A stretch of 64,000 bases of DNA from positions 3,174,398-3,238,397 of the forward strand of contig OW051469.1 of NCBI GenBank assembly GCA_932521025.1. Reading direction: 5' to 3'. Shown piece after piece: positions 25,093 to 40,118 of this stretch. The translations under genes were made by a program, and so were the position numbers. The notes under the pieces were generated by a model. The model was not told the DNA's origin, made no database searches, and worked only from the letters and a program-made list of their open reading frames with translations. Numbering within the stretch: position 1 is the stretch's first letter; each line of letters opens with the position of its first letter. This DNA is from Oscheius onirici. Lineage: Eukaryota; Nematoda; Chromadorea; Rhabditida; Rhabditidae.

Positions 25093-25933
25093 TCACAGAC
25101 TCCTTTTACCGAGTCCAATGCCTCCCAGGGAATCAAAAGCCGAGATCGCAGCCCTCTTTTCGTCACTGAATAGAGACGGTGACGCTCTCTTTCCCAATCC
25201 GATGCCTGGAATTTTTGAGATTAGATACCACTGAATGTAGTCTGAACATCTTTAAGAATCTCCTGGTAGTCAAGAAAGTCAGTAACGTGAGGAAAAAAAG
25301 AGACTGGGATTCAGAGAGTATGATAAGAGCCGGTCTAGGCTGCCAGTTCTTTCTTGCGATCAAGATTCAAAAAGATAGAAGAATCTGGAACGCTTTCTCG
25401 GTATGAACTTCTCACTGAGTTAGACTCTTGTCCTCATTTTACTGGATAAGTCATTCTTATCACTGACCGACAGTGGACAGATATCAATGGAGAGAGTCAC
25501 AGTACTCATCAAATTGTTGGCTAACTTCAGAACAAGAATTGAGTCAAAAAAAATCTGGATTTGACTCACCTCCGAGAGTATCAAAGTTGCTGAGAGCTCT
25601 CTTCACGTCCTCCTCTCCACTGCGCTTACCCAAGCCGATGCCTCCCAATGTGTCGAAAGAACTCAAGGCTGCTCTTTTCTCGAGAACTGAAAATTTTCCA
25701 GAATCAGGGTCAATCCTTCTGTCTCTCTGTCAGTTTTTCTGTCCCTGTCTCTTTGTCTTTCTATCTCTCTCACTCCACTTACCGTAATCGCTATTTCCTA
25801 CCCAAAACCTCTTTCCCAGTCCAATGCCTCCAAGAGTATCAAAGTGACTGAGCGGCGCTCTCTTCTCCCAGATGACAGCCGATTCCGAGACAGAGTAGGT
25901 AGCAGCGAGAAGGACGAGACCATACATGATCAT
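25093..25933 (-). CDS. nlp-5: NLP-5-like neuropeptide precursor
   Basis: Three exons (25792-25933, 25570-25686, 25093-25205) give 123 residues. A signal peptide (MIMYGLVLLAATYSVSES) is followed by four peptides of one family, each bounded by basic cleavage sites: APLSHFDTLGGIGLG, AALS-SFDTLGGIGLG, ALSNFDTLGGIGLG and AAISAFDSLGGIGLG, each followed by KR. The C-terminal Gly before KR would be converted to an amide, giving GIGL-amide. One peptide (ALSNFDTLGG|IGLG) is split across the second intron. The FDxLGGxGLG pattern matches my recollection of C. elegans NLP-5. Spacer peptides include FWVGNSDYVLE. Products would be secreted from neurons and act on G-protein-coupled receptors. Confidence 0.85.
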
Positions 25934-28900
25934 CTTGTGTGTGTGTTACCTGAAGCTGTACTGCCATAAAAACAGAAAGATAATTGTTTGCCCATTAAGA
26001 ATACTGTAATTTGAGGCGAGCACACTTACTCCAATTGGCAGAATGACGGGACGACAAGAGGTCAAAATAGAAGGTACTGAGATAATTAGGGAGAGAGAGA
26101 GGAACAAATCCTAAGATCACTCCTGGACCTGGAGTCAATCTTATTATTAGTTCCGATCTAGGTGGAAAACAGATCAGAACAGAGTACAAGTCGTACCAAG
26201 TCGTACTAGTACTGAGTGAGAGACAACTGATCAGACAGTTTCTAATTGGACTACTGTCTGGATGAGAGACTTCCAGAACCACAGATATTTTCAGACAATC
26301 CAGGAAAAACAATACTAGTTACAAGAGACAGTAGAAGTCAAGAAACTGAGTCAAGTGAAAACTGTTGCCACTTTTCAGGACCCATTCTAAAGAACAAAAC
26401 TCCGTAATTTGGGGAAGAGAGAAAGGAGTCACTGAATTTGAAAACATTTACTCTTACAGTATCGCTTTTTTTCAGACAAGAGAGAAAGATTAGAGGATGC
26501 AGAAAGTCCAGAGAGATAGCCTGAGCGATAGTTTCCAAGTTGGAAGTCCAGAGACTGTAAGGAGCCCTTTCGCGTTATATTGGTAAGGACACCCCATTAT
26601 AAGAACAAAACGTGACGCTATTGAAATCCATTAAAATTTGAGCGGCATAGGTGAGCATAAGCGACCAATAATCAAACAAGTGGGGAGGTTAACTAGAATT
26701 TTAATTTATTTTGAACCAGATCTTTAAAAAATGGAAAGAACAGACCACGTGGACTGCCAAAGTCTGAAGATCTGACTTCGAGAAAAAAGGTGTCCGGTCC
26801 TAAGGTGACGGAAGGCGGAGGGTTAGAGAGGAAGTGTTCTTTATGCCTGAATAGACTTCCCACATGACATAACACTAAATTATAGATCAGAATTTTGATA
26901 GGTAGACAGAAAGACAGTGGTCAGAGGGACAGAGAGACAAGGTACGAACTGGAAAAGCTGGGTAACGGTCACAAACAATCCCTTCCCCCATTGAAAGGCA
27001 CTGAACCCAGAAATCTTTCTCGCCTACTGGTGACATCAGAGAAAAAAGGGTTTTTATTTTTCACAGCCTTTCTCCAAAATAAACCTCAAACTGGCCGTCT
27101 CGAAACAAAGTCGCCCAGGAAGCCTTTTCAACTGGACCGGAAATTGTCAGTTTGTTGAAAGGAACCACAGGTTTTGGTTTGGGGACCCAACTGGGGCACA
27201 GATTTTCAAAGAATGCTTGTAATCAGAGAGGGAGTGATTACAGATTGTTTATGTTACTGGGCAGGGACGAGCTCTCGTGAGACCAAAGAGACATAATAGA
27301 AGGCTCTGATTCAATGACTTCCTTATGTGCGAACAATTATATTTGACACGTAATTGTGAATTATTTTAAGAGCACGACAGATACAAAAAAAGGAAATTGT
27401 TGCCTTCCACAAAGGGAAGGCTTTTCAAAATTTCATTCCAACCACTATTTACTCAGGGTCGGAACGTTTACGATACCTTTTGATTCTAAAACTAGAATGT
27501 CGAAACAGCGAAACTGGAGCAGGCCATTCAAACGGGTCTGTGAGACCGTACGGGCGCGAACTGGCGATGTTAACGAGTCTTCTGACCGGTGGCTTAGTGG
27601 TATACGCGCTGCGCTAGTAATCTGAAGGTCCCAGGTTCGGATCCAAAAGTGTCCAAAATCTTTTTTCTTCAACTCAACATATTTTCTCGGAAGCAGAGAG
27701 TCGGGGACAAAGACCCTGATCCACTCTGAACTGAACAAGAGCTAAAGAAATTAGAAGAGAGGCAACAAAAAGGGGAAGAGAGTCAACTGACTAAATCTCT
27801 CCCGAAATATTTAGTAGAAGAGTGGGGGGAGGGTTCTTTCTCTATAGGACCGTGAGAACTTAGTGGGGATGACGACGTAGCGGGGTATACTGAAAGAGTA
27901 CCTATTTCAAGCTCGAATTAGAAGGAGGAAGGCATACGGTTGACGAGCTTCTAATGTGAAACGGAAGTCTGTAGATTAGTGAAAGGAAATCAGGAGTACA
28001 AGTCTGCAACATGCTCTTCTCTCTGTCTTTCTGTCCCCTATCGCTCTGCGTCTGTCTCTCTATCTCTCAGTCCCTCAGTCTCTCTGTCTCTGTGTTTTAC
28101 TTGCTCTCAGTCTCTCTGTCTCCCTCTCAGGTTCGAGGAAGTGTAAAAAGTTGTACTCTTGTTGCTTGTACTCTTGCTAATTTTATTCAGACGGCTAATT
28201 TCCTTCTTTTAGAATAGATCCTAACAAGGAACTAAAATACTTGTTGATACGATGCTATCAAGAAGGTAATTTGTACGCCTCAATTTTTGCACGTAGGAAA
28301 TTTAATACGATGAGTTAGTCAACTGGAGAATAATTTTACAAAGCAGGAATGGGGATGGTGCAAAAGTTGGCCTATCAAGTCATGGTGGCATGGTTAGTAT
28401 TCACTCTCCATGGACATCAAAACGCCAGAATTTAGACCTTTATCCCGATTTTTGAGTTGTTTGTTAGTACATGGTCTAGGAACTACCCCTTCTCCGGATT
28501 CATGCTCCAATACCTGTTTCTCTCTCCAGTCTAAATTTTTACGTAGATTGAGTAATTTTAACCTTTTCTAGACGTAAAAGCCCAATATAGAGGTTCAACC
28601 TAGATGTACTTACCTCTTTGAAAAAGTTCTGCAAACAGGATTAATTGAAGCGAGAGTTTTGAATAGAATTACTCGTACAACTGGAAATAGATTTGGTCGG
28701 AGAGGCGTACACAAAGAGCGACGGGGAAGAGATCGGGGAGAGATGAACAAAGCTCAGCTGGGAGATCAGAATGGAAACAGAGAGAGGGTCTTTGGAATTT
28801 TCATTGGATTTTTCATACCTTTTGACTCTCTCTTTCATCAATACACTACGATACTCAAAAAACAGTAGTCAGAGAGAGAACTAGTGAAAGGATTTTGGAA

Positions 28901-29065
28901 GAGAAAGGGATATATCGGGCTGTAAATAAGCGAAACATGGCTGTGATGATAACATGCCATAGAGTCAACAGCAGTGGGAAATCGTAGAGAGATCAGTAGA
29001 TGATAAACAAGAAACTTCTAGAAAAATGAGACAGAGAGAGTTTTCGACCAGTTCATTCAGTAGAA
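25934..29065. other. Long intergenic region, no gene supported
   Basis: Short ORFs only. Contains a tRNA-like SINE at 27515-27653, dense TCTCTGTCTC tracts at 28014-28132, and purine-rich tracts near 26925 and 28700-28790. An ORF at 28659-28868 is a low-complexity Arg/Gly/Glu frame through such a tract. Confidence 0.45.
27515..27653 (+). repeat. tRNA-like SINE-type element, Thr-like anticodon loop
   Basis: A-box-like GGTGGCTTAGTGGTATACG, anticodon loop CTAGTAA and B box CCAGGTTCGGATCC are in tRNA spacing, followed by TCTTTTTTC. The upstream block shares GGCCATTCAAACGG and TACGGGCGCGAA with the copy at 11395. Stems are too degenerate for a functional tRNA. Confidence 0.6.
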
Positions 29066-29994
29066 TCAGGGCTGTCCCTTGACCATCTTGGTCAGCATGT
29101 CCATCTCGATAAGAACGGCCGTCGTCTCTTCCGGCGGGAGCTCCATTGGACTGCCGTCGATATTCTTGTACAGTTCGCGAGGCAGCTTTTCAGCGGCACG
29201 GTAGCCGAGCTTCTTCATGTTCACCAGATTGGCTTGGGAGGTGACCATGCCGACGTTCTGAACCGGGGATGTATGAGTACAGATTGACAATAAGTCAGAG
29301 TGACAGAGAGGCAGAGAGTCAGAGAGACTCAACGGAGAGTCAACTTACATAACGGAATCCCGTGGGAACTGTCGTCTCGATGACATGCTTCAGGACGACC
29401 GGGTACACGGTACTGGAAATGCCCTTGCCACGGACGATAGTCGGGGTGAAGGCCAGCTCATTGTGGACGAGACGGTCGACTTTGAGACGCTCGAAGCTGG
29501 CATTTTCCGATATGGTTATGAGGTCAGCATTCGCCTGGAAGAGATGCTTGACGTCGGCACAGACGAGATCCTTTCGCGGGATGGGGTCTTTGGAGTTGTC
29601 GCGGTAGAGAATGTTAGCACAGGCTGGAATAGGAATCGCGGTTACTGTCTCTGTTAATATTACTGTCCCTACCAATTGAGACGACTTCCTCCTGCGAGTT
29701 GACCACGAAGAAGCTGATCGGATAGCGGACGCAGTTGTAGGTTATAATCTCCACCGCATCGTCAGGAATGTCAGTGGTTCCGGCGGCAATGTTGGTCACC
29801 TCATTTTTGTACATCTCCTTGACCATCGTGTTCAGAATCGGACTGTGTTCCGGACGAGCCAGTATCAGCTTCAGATTGCCGAAATCCTTGTAGACGTCAG
29901 TCGGACGGATCAGTTTCCTATTGGCTCCGAGCGGTTGCGGGTAGGTCGTCGGGAAGCCCTTGAACAGAGAGCGAACCACCTTCGAGGACGTCAT
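29066..29994 (-). CDS. GNAT-like acyltransferase family protein (nematode type)
   Basis: Three exons (29673-29994, 29349-29623, 29066-29257) give 262 residues. The pattern LKLILARPEHSPILNTMVKE followed by an acidic segment, YPISFFVVNSQEEVVSI and CANILYRDN, with a C-terminal NVGMVTSQANLVNMKKLGY, resembles nematode proteins with a GNAT fold. In such folds the last motif lies near the acetyl-CoA site (V-x-N...K-x-GY). The assignment is from overall pattern only; substrate is unknown. No signal peptide is seen. Upstream (30040-30190) lies a repeat sharing CTGAAGCTCTAATTGAGGA with 21850. Confidence 0.55.
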
Positions 29995-30229
29995 CCAGTA
30001 GAATATTCCGATTTTCTTGTTGTTTAATTAGATGGAAACATTGTTCAATCCACTTTAAATTGCTCTCGCATCTGTGTGTGTGTGTGTCTGAAGCTCTAAT
30101 TGAGGATAAGGGGGGGGGGTGACGGTCCGAGAAAGAAGTGAAAGGAGAAGACAAGGAATCTTTAGCCCTGGAAGGACCTTGTTCCCCTAAAATTTCTAAA
30201 TTCCCCTAAAGTAGACCAGAGCCAAAGAA

Positions 30230-30435
30230 CTGACTGAAGCTACTCTGGTCTGAGAAGGTTGCCAAAATGAAAGGTGCCCGATGGACGAGAACAGCTACCG
30301 AATGAACACCGGTCAAAGGAAAAAGAACGGACAACGACAAAAGTGGGCTGAGGATACTCGAACAGTGGCTGGAACAGATTGGTGGCATCGGACGGCAGCT
30401 GAATGGAAAACTTTGAGATCCACACTCACGTGAAT
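30230..30435 (+). mobile_element. 3' fragment of a non-LTR retrotransposon
   Basis: A decayed reading frame encodes the LINE C-terminal signature: KVAKMKGARWTR, then GQRQKWAEDT, WWHRTAAEW and KTLRSTL. The DNA TGAATGGAAAACTTTGAGATCCACACT-type end (quoted in parts: GAATGGAAAACTTTGAGATC) is shared with the copy ending near 62590. Only the 3' end is present, as expected for 5'-truncated LINE insertion. Confidence 0.7.
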
Positions 30436-30848
30436 TTGTGATCAAATCTAATCTATCCATAGTTAAGAAAAGAGTTTCTTTATCATTGTGGAATGAAATC
30501 GTAATGTGGCCTTTTCTCCAGCTTACAGCTCTTCTGTAAGAAAATAGACTCTGGGTGTGGAGGCAAGCCGACACAGTTCTTCATCTTACAATTAGTGTCG
30601 GTTAGTGCCGGTATGCTCTGTTTAAAAAATTGGGACCTATTGTTATCATAATCGAACTCAGAATGCTGGATTACCCCAGAAAACCCTCATTCGTTTCAAT
30701 TTGATGGAATGTTTACTTTTCTAGACGAAAAAGTGCCTGTTGGTGGGCGGGGATAAAAAAAAGTTGAAAATATTTCATCATATTCAGATTCAGCATAAAA
30801 AACTGCCATAGAAAAAATGTAGCAAAAAAGGTTTCTCGAAAAAAAAAT

Positions 30849-30905
30849 TGGGGCGGAATCGAACCCGGATGTCTCGGCGTCCAACTCCTTAGCGCCTACA
30901 AACAT
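30849..30905 (-). repeat. tRNA-like sequence
   Basis: Minus-strand GTAGGCGCTAAGGAGTTGG and CCGGGTTCGATTCCGCCCC resemble A and B boxes, followed by a T run. The remainder does not fold as a complete tRNA. Confidence 0.45.
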
Positions 30906-30989
30906 CCATGGGCAGACGGAGACGCGAGGCAGCCCTATCATTAAAACGTTTTTACACGAGGAACTATTGCTCTGCCAATACTCGGACAG

Positions 30990-31042
30990 ATGATCAAGAA
31001 AGTTGTAGCTTTTTATCTCCTCTACAACGTTGGAGAACATTG
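30990..31042. repeat. Hairpin repeat, GTTCTGCAAAGTTGTAG family
   Basis: AGAAAGTTGTAGC and CTCTACAACGTTGGAGAACA are the arms. The left arm is truncated. A related piece (TACAAACTTGTAGAGC) is at about 31160-31180. Confidence 0.5.
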
Positions 31043-31260
31043 CGAGGTCGGAAAATGCTGTTATCAATGGGAAAAACCGATATCCCTCCGCACTCCCAGA
31101 CTCCACGAATCTTCAGATCAAGTTTTCCATGTCCTACAAGCATCTTCAGTTCCGGCTTCTTCTACAAACTTGTAGAGCTCGTCAAGGGCTACAATTTTTC
31201 TGAATGGAAGAAGAGATAACTATTCATGCTTTATTGGGCAATGAAATATAACAAAACGGT

Positions 31261-34814
<3,554 letters not shown>

Positions 34815-35425
34815 AAGACTGTTCACTGCCACATTGGAATACGCATTTCGGACGCTAGATTGGCAGTCGAAGGGAATTTCTATCAACGGAGGAAAGTTAT
34901 CACGTTTGATATTTGCGGACGACGTCGTACTGTTTGGAGCTTCTGGCCAGAAACTCGAAGAGATGGTCACAGAGCTGGCTACTTCGTGCTCCCAAGTCGG
35001 CCTAGAGAGTAACACGAACAAAATGACCAATGGACCTCAACGGGTTCTTTCTATCATACGTCGACAGCGCCATACATCTGGTACAACGAATATCTTTCGT
35101 GGAGTGGAGAACTGCGAAAATAGGATGGCGAGTTAGTTCGGGCTGGAACGCTTTCAGAAAGCACAATAGAAGAGTTTCCATCAAACTGAAGAGAAAGCTG
35201 TGGCTAAATCGAGAAAAATGGCTTAGGCTATGAAGATTGCCAAAATGAGCGAAGACCGTTGGCCGAAGAAGATCTACGAGTGGTGGCCGTATGAGCATAA
35301 GAGGAACAGAGGTCGCCCCCGAGCTCGATGTAAAGACAGTGTCGTGAAGGACTACGGTGTTCAAGTGGATGAAGAGACTTCGTGGCGACAACTGGATAAG
35401 GGAGACTTATCCAGTTGTCGCTAAA
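34815..35425 (+). mobile_element. Fragment of an RTE-like LINE: end of reverse transcriptase and C-terminus
   Basis: A frame from 34815 encodes TLEYAFRTLDWQSKG, RLIFADDVVLFG (the RT active-site FADD motif intact) and MVTELATSCSQVGL. Frameshifts then lead to EWRTAKIGWRVSSGWNAF and, at about 35240-35390, KIAKMSEDRWPKKIYEWWP, RGRPRARCKDS and WRQLDKGD. The order matches the C-terminal half of the large LINE ORF at 58.9-61.3 kb. The copy is 5'-truncated and frameshifted. Confidence 0.85.
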
Positions 35426-36375
35426 GAAGCCGTGAATTGAACCTTTTATAAACTTTAGCTTGTCAGCACATAATCTATGACTGATTGCCAGCAGCGGCAT
35501 TTTTAGCTGTCGTCACAATCTGTCTAGTCTTTTTTCAGAAACAAGTTATGGTATGAACAGGGTATGAAATAACTCCAGATGGATTTTTCGAATCCAAACA
35601 GAAAACTACCAAATTCAGAAAAAAATGAAGAACAAGCCTTAGCCAATCCGTTCATCTTGACCATGCTGCTGTAAGGGCGCATTCCAGCTCCAATCGGAGA
35701 CGGAATAATCGTCAGATGATCGAAGCCGGTCGGTCCGAAAGTACACTAAATTACTGAATAACATCTAATTATGGTTCATTGACTGTCGTTTTTCGAATGG
35801 AAGAATTGGTTTTCGTGCTTTGTTCTAGAAAATCGTAGAGGAGAAAAGCTATATCTTTGCAGAACTTCGTAAAGCACGAAAAACACTTTTACGGCCTGAA
35901 AACCGGTAGTTAACCGTTTACTATAATTAGATGTAGTTCAATGTGAAAGAGGTCGAGTTTTTCAATTTTCTCAGTCCTGTGCTGGAAATAGAGGTTGTGT
36001 AAACAAATACTGCTTGGACAAAATTAGCAAAAAAGGTTTATCGGTGAAAAGAATCGAACCCGAAAAGAAAAAAGTAGTAAGAGCGCATGCTCTTAGCCAC
36101 TTCGTTGCTTGGGTTAGTTTTTTTTTAAATCGCTCCAGAGGTCAGACGATATTCATTCTGCAGCTGAAAAACTACCAAAAACCATTATTTTCTATGCTCT
36201 TTCGAACACCATCGAGCTCATCTCGATATGCTGGGACCAGCAAAAAACATTCCCTTGTCAGTCTCTGCCAGAGAAGTCCAAAAACATTATGACGGTTCAT
36301 CCGAGGATCACTCTTGACAGGTGAAGATTGTTTTAAAGTCTATCAAAACAGTGTTACTTGAAGTCGCCGTCCAGG
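35426..36375. other. Intergenic with repeats
   Basis: Contains a hairpin repeat at 35820-35868 and a tRNA-like remnant on the minus strand at 36045-36108 (GAAGTGGCTAAGAGCATGC and TCGGGTTCGATTC). No gene is seen. An exon just upstream of 36376 may exist, because an acceptor-like CCGTCCAG abuts the start. Confidence 0.45.
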
Positions 36376-37288
36376 ATGGTAGGGACCTTCTCTCCAGACT
36401 CCAAGTACATCTACCCGTTTCAGGAACCGTCTGCTCCGACCGAAGGCCCCAGGGAGAATCAGTGCTTCATCGATGAAAAGACGGTCAGCACCGACATCTG
36501 TCTGGACGTCCTCTACAATCCCATGAGGTTAGTCTTTTTAACAGAAATTCCAATCGTTCAGTGTGTCTTCCTGCTTGCACAAGTTCTGCGCCGTGTGCAT
36601 TCGCCAGTGGTATCTTCAGGACAGGACATGTCCCCGCTGCCGCGACCCCATCGCCCAAGAGATTGTCCAGCACTATCTCAACTGCCACCCGGAAAAGGCT
36701 CGTCCAGAGACTGCCCGTCGCGAAGCTGATCGTCTGGAGCTTCAGCTCATCCAGCAGAGGAACAACCGTCACAACAACCATCCCAGACCGGTCGGACGTG
36801 CTCCTGTTCCCGGGCCCCCAACCCCCATATCACCGCGCGTCATGAGCAGATTCGTGCTTCGATCGATCGTCGTTTTCCGCCTGCTCCTGCTATCGTAGCC
36901 GAAAATGTACCGGCTCCTGTCGTCCCTCCGGTCAATCGTCAGGAAATCGACAATCTGCCGCCTCGTCCTCTGAAACAAACGCCTCCGGTGGAGCAGCCAC
37001 AGCCTTTTCCGGAGCCAAATCTTCTTGTGGGTGAGTCTTTTGATATTTACACTCTCTGTCTCTCTGAAAAGAACCTATAAAACTCACAAATCATCAGATA
37101 TGGTGAGACCGGAGCCTGCCGTCGTTCCGGACGACATCCCGATTCGTCGCAGCGTCGAGCGTCCGCCTACCCTTCCCCAGCTCCTGAAAGACGAGCCCTG
37201 AGAGATACACCGGATCGCCGTCGTCGTCGGGAAACCGCTGTCCGTCGTTCCGTCTCGCCGCCGGCCCGGGCTATTCTGACTCCCTAAG
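36376..37288 (+). CDS. RING-finger protein with Pro/Arg-rich tail; frame uncertain
   Basis: Exons 36376-36527 and from 36562 encode a C3HC4-like RING: DICLDVLYNPM, SSCLHKFCAVCIRQWYLQD, RTCPRCRDPI. The first zinc ligand (expected three residues before the Cys of DICL) is Thr, so seven of eight ligands are present. A charged helix follows (CHPEKARPETARREADRLEL). After about 36815 the coding frame shifts. Either a 59-nt intron (36792-36850, ending GAGCAG) restores it, or one C was lost in a C-run. A further exon after 37097 has two open frames: one stops at 37199-37201, the other is Arg/Ser-rich (PDRRRRRETAVRRSVSPP) and stops at 37286-37288. AATAAA is at 37310. Probably an E3 ubiquitin ligase. 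Confidence 0.6.
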
Positions 37289-37471
37289 CCCCTCCCTATG
37301 TCGAAACAAAATAAAGTCTAGATCAAAAAGTATCTTGTTCTTTCCTGCGTCCTTTTTAGCTGTCTACCTTTCTCTTAGAGCGTCAGAGGTCTCTCATCAC
37401 ATATGTGCGAATATAAAAGACCCGAAATAAAAAAACTCCTTTTAGAAATCTGTTCATTATGCGCAAGAATA

Positions 37472-38422
37472 CTACAACTTGAAAAGGCGGCGAGCGTTCT
37501 CAGTAGTGATGGTTTTGACTTTTTCCAGGAGAATTCCTTTGACTTCTGCGATAAACAGAGCCGATATGTGGCAATTGGCGGGTTCATTCCGGACGCCTCT
37601 TTCAATTCCGAGAACCGGCGAATCCGTCTCTAGAACCAATTGGCTGAGAGGGAGTGCTTCCACAAGAGAACGACCCTGGAAGTTTTTGGTTTCTCTCAGT
37701 CTCTAACTGTCAGAATGTCACTCTGTCAAGTTACCTTTTCCGACAGCGAAAAACACGGAGGAATGCTGAAGAAAAGACCAGCTTTGGCAGCTTCCACTGC
37801 CAGGTCAACTGAACCGCCGTAAGCGTGTAGCAGAGCTCTGGGATAGCCTTCATCCTTCAGCATACGAATCGTTTCTTCTTCCGATGTACGAGAGTGACAG
37901 TTCCTATAAATTTTGATCAAGTTTTAAAGACTGGAAGCTTACAAGGCTAGATCGTACTCTCGAGCCCACTGGATGTGCTGGCGGAAGACTTGCTCCTGAA
38001 CTAGTCGGTCATCTTCGGATACTTTGAACAGGTCGGTAGTGAAATCGAGGCCTAAAAATAGATTGAAAGAGGGAGACGGAGGGGCAGACTCACCAACTTC
38101 TCCCATGCATCCAATCTTCTCCTGATGACTAGCCAGAAATCCTTCTACAGTCGCAATCTGGTCCATGCGTACACTCCGGTTCCGTTTCTGAGAAACTTTT
38201 TCAACAAATCTACCAAGAAGATACCTGTATGGGATGAACACCAATTCCTGCCACAATAAAGTCGGGATGACGTCTTTTCAGCTCTAGAACTGCCTCAAAT
38301 TGACTAGGATACTCTGGAAGGACGACAGCTTTCTGGACTCCGGCGTCTTTGGCACGATTGATTACTTCATCCACGTCGTTTTTGAACTTTTTGTCCACAA
38401 GGTGACAGTGACAGTCGATCAT
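37472..38422 (-). CDS. TatD-family metal-dependent nuclease, TATDN3-like
   Basis: Five exons (38225-38422, 38094-38187, 37943-38051, 37735-37903, 37472-37675) give 257 residues. Metal-site motifs are in order: MIDCHCHL at the start, GVHPIQ, GCMGEVGLDF, NCHSR, LLHAYGG and ETDSP. These are the His/Asp/Glu ligands of the TatD TIM barrel. TatD enzymes are Mg-dependent deoxyribonucleases or exonucleases, some with roles in apoptotic DNA degradation. The DCHCHL start and length fit TATDN3 better than TATDN1. The 3' end faces the 3' end of the RING gene, about 180 bp apart. Confidence 0.9.
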
Positions 38423-39391
38423 CGTTGAATAACTAAATTTTTGTTCAGAAAAAGCACAACGAATAGTCTGGAAACTTGGCTTCTGCCCGAGAAAATGGCT
38501 TTCATAGAGTTGTCTAAAATTTCGTAAGAGTACACAATGTTGAGATATTTTTTTTCAGTTTTGGTGGTTGATCAACAGTATGGAATACTTGGCCTATTTT
38601 AAAGGCTAACAAACACGTACCTTTTTAGACTAAAAACTATATTTGAAGCTAAAAATCCAGGTAATCTGAATATCTTCAAAAGATTCCACCCGTTTCTATA
38701 GACCCGTAATAGACCCGTCTTGCCTGAAAACTGATTGAAAAGAGAGACCATGAAAAGAAGATCAAAGGGAAACGGAGAGAACAGAAAGATACAAGAAACG
38801 TTTATATTTTGAGCTAAATGTTGCATTTAACGCAGTTTTGCGTACTTCAGTGGCCGAAGAGAAGGGTAGTAGGAAGTAGTGAAGGACGGACAGGGTTCGA
38901 AAAGAAGAAAAAAATGAAAATTTTCACGAGAAAAGGGAGGGGTTGACTAAGTTGAAGGCGCGCGGAAATCCAAAGCCAAAAGTACTGTAACGTTTGCCAC
39001 GAACTTTGAAACTTCTAGGATTCTGAATTTTTTTTTCTTCCCCTTTTCGGCCCTTTTTCTTATTGTTAGTTTTGTGTGCTTGTTTTCGTCGAAAGTAAAG
39101 AAAACGATGATGAAAATTGTGCCACATCGATAACAAGTCGGAGAAGTAATATTTTCGCTAGCAAAATGAAGATATCGACTTTTTGCAGTCTTCGACAGCA
39201 TTCGGTATTGATGTTTCCTCACCAAACGTCTTCAAAGATCAATTTTTGTTCTCAAATTCTTCCGTTATCCTTCTTCCTAACTTGTTGTCAATGAATTGTT
39301 ATCTTTTCACCATTTTCTGTACGATTTTTACCGAGATTTGCTCATTTTATTTACCTATACTTTTGTCACCAAAACTTCTCAGCATTTCCAG
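38423..39391. other. Intergenic, no gene seen
   Basis: A/T-rich DNA with no supported exon. The last 155 bp (39238-39391) are nearly identical to 41812-41965 and form the upstream part of the duplicated BTB unit. Confidence 0.5.
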
Positions 39392-40030
39392 ATGATGACG
39401 CCCAATCCGATCGAGTTCGGCTATGCGGAGCTCTCCGACGTCACCATCGTCGTCGGAAATCAAGATTTTCTCGCTCACAAAATGGTTTTCAGCGCTCGTT
39501 GCGAGTACTTCAAGGCTTTGTTCTACGGGAATTTCAAGCAGGTATGTAATTGTTAATTTTCTGTCGAATTCCTTCCTCTAGGCCAATCCGAGGCGTATCG
39601 AAATCAAAGACGTCCCTGCCGATGCGGTCAGACGTCTTATCGAAATTCTTTACTGCGGCAAATGAAGCCGAGTTTCTGTCTCATGAGAAAAAATACGTAA
39701 CATTTATTATTTTGCAGTGTAATATACTGTTCAGGAACATAATTTTATGATACACCATGTAAATGATGAAACTACCGCACATGCAATAGTGAGGTCCATA
39801 CTTTTCAGTATAACATGATTTTCAGATTTCTGGAAGTACAGCGTTGAGCTGCTGAAAGCTGCAGATCGTTTCTGTTTGACTCCAGTGGTCAAGGACTACC
39901 TTAAATCGAGCATTTTCAACTATTTTTGTAATATTGCCCACTGTGAGATCTGCGCCAATCGCTAGATATTCTCCCGGAAGTTTGATCTGGACGTTCCGCA
40001 AAAAAACGTTGAACAATTTCCATTCATATA
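39392..40030 (+). pseudogene. BTB unit A: decayed BTB-domain gene
   Basis: Exon 1 (39392-39541, MMTPNPIEFGYAELSDVTIV...) and the start of exon 2 are near-identical to units B and D. In exon 2 the sequence GGCAAATGAAGCCGAG lacks about 8 bp relative to GGAAAAGTCGGTGACGAAG in unit C, which shifts the frame into a stop. The downstream exon (from about 39826, FWKYSVELLKAADRFC...) has an in-frame TAG at 39964-39966, where unit C has TGG. The final exon (IEILRTGSLD...) is absent. Unit B begins 90 bp further on. Confidence 0.8.
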
Positions 40031-40118
40031 CAACAACAAGTTCAGCGCAAGTTTTCTGTTGACAACTTCGATTTTATTTACCTATACTTTTGTCACCAAA
40101 ACTTCTCAGCATTTCCAG

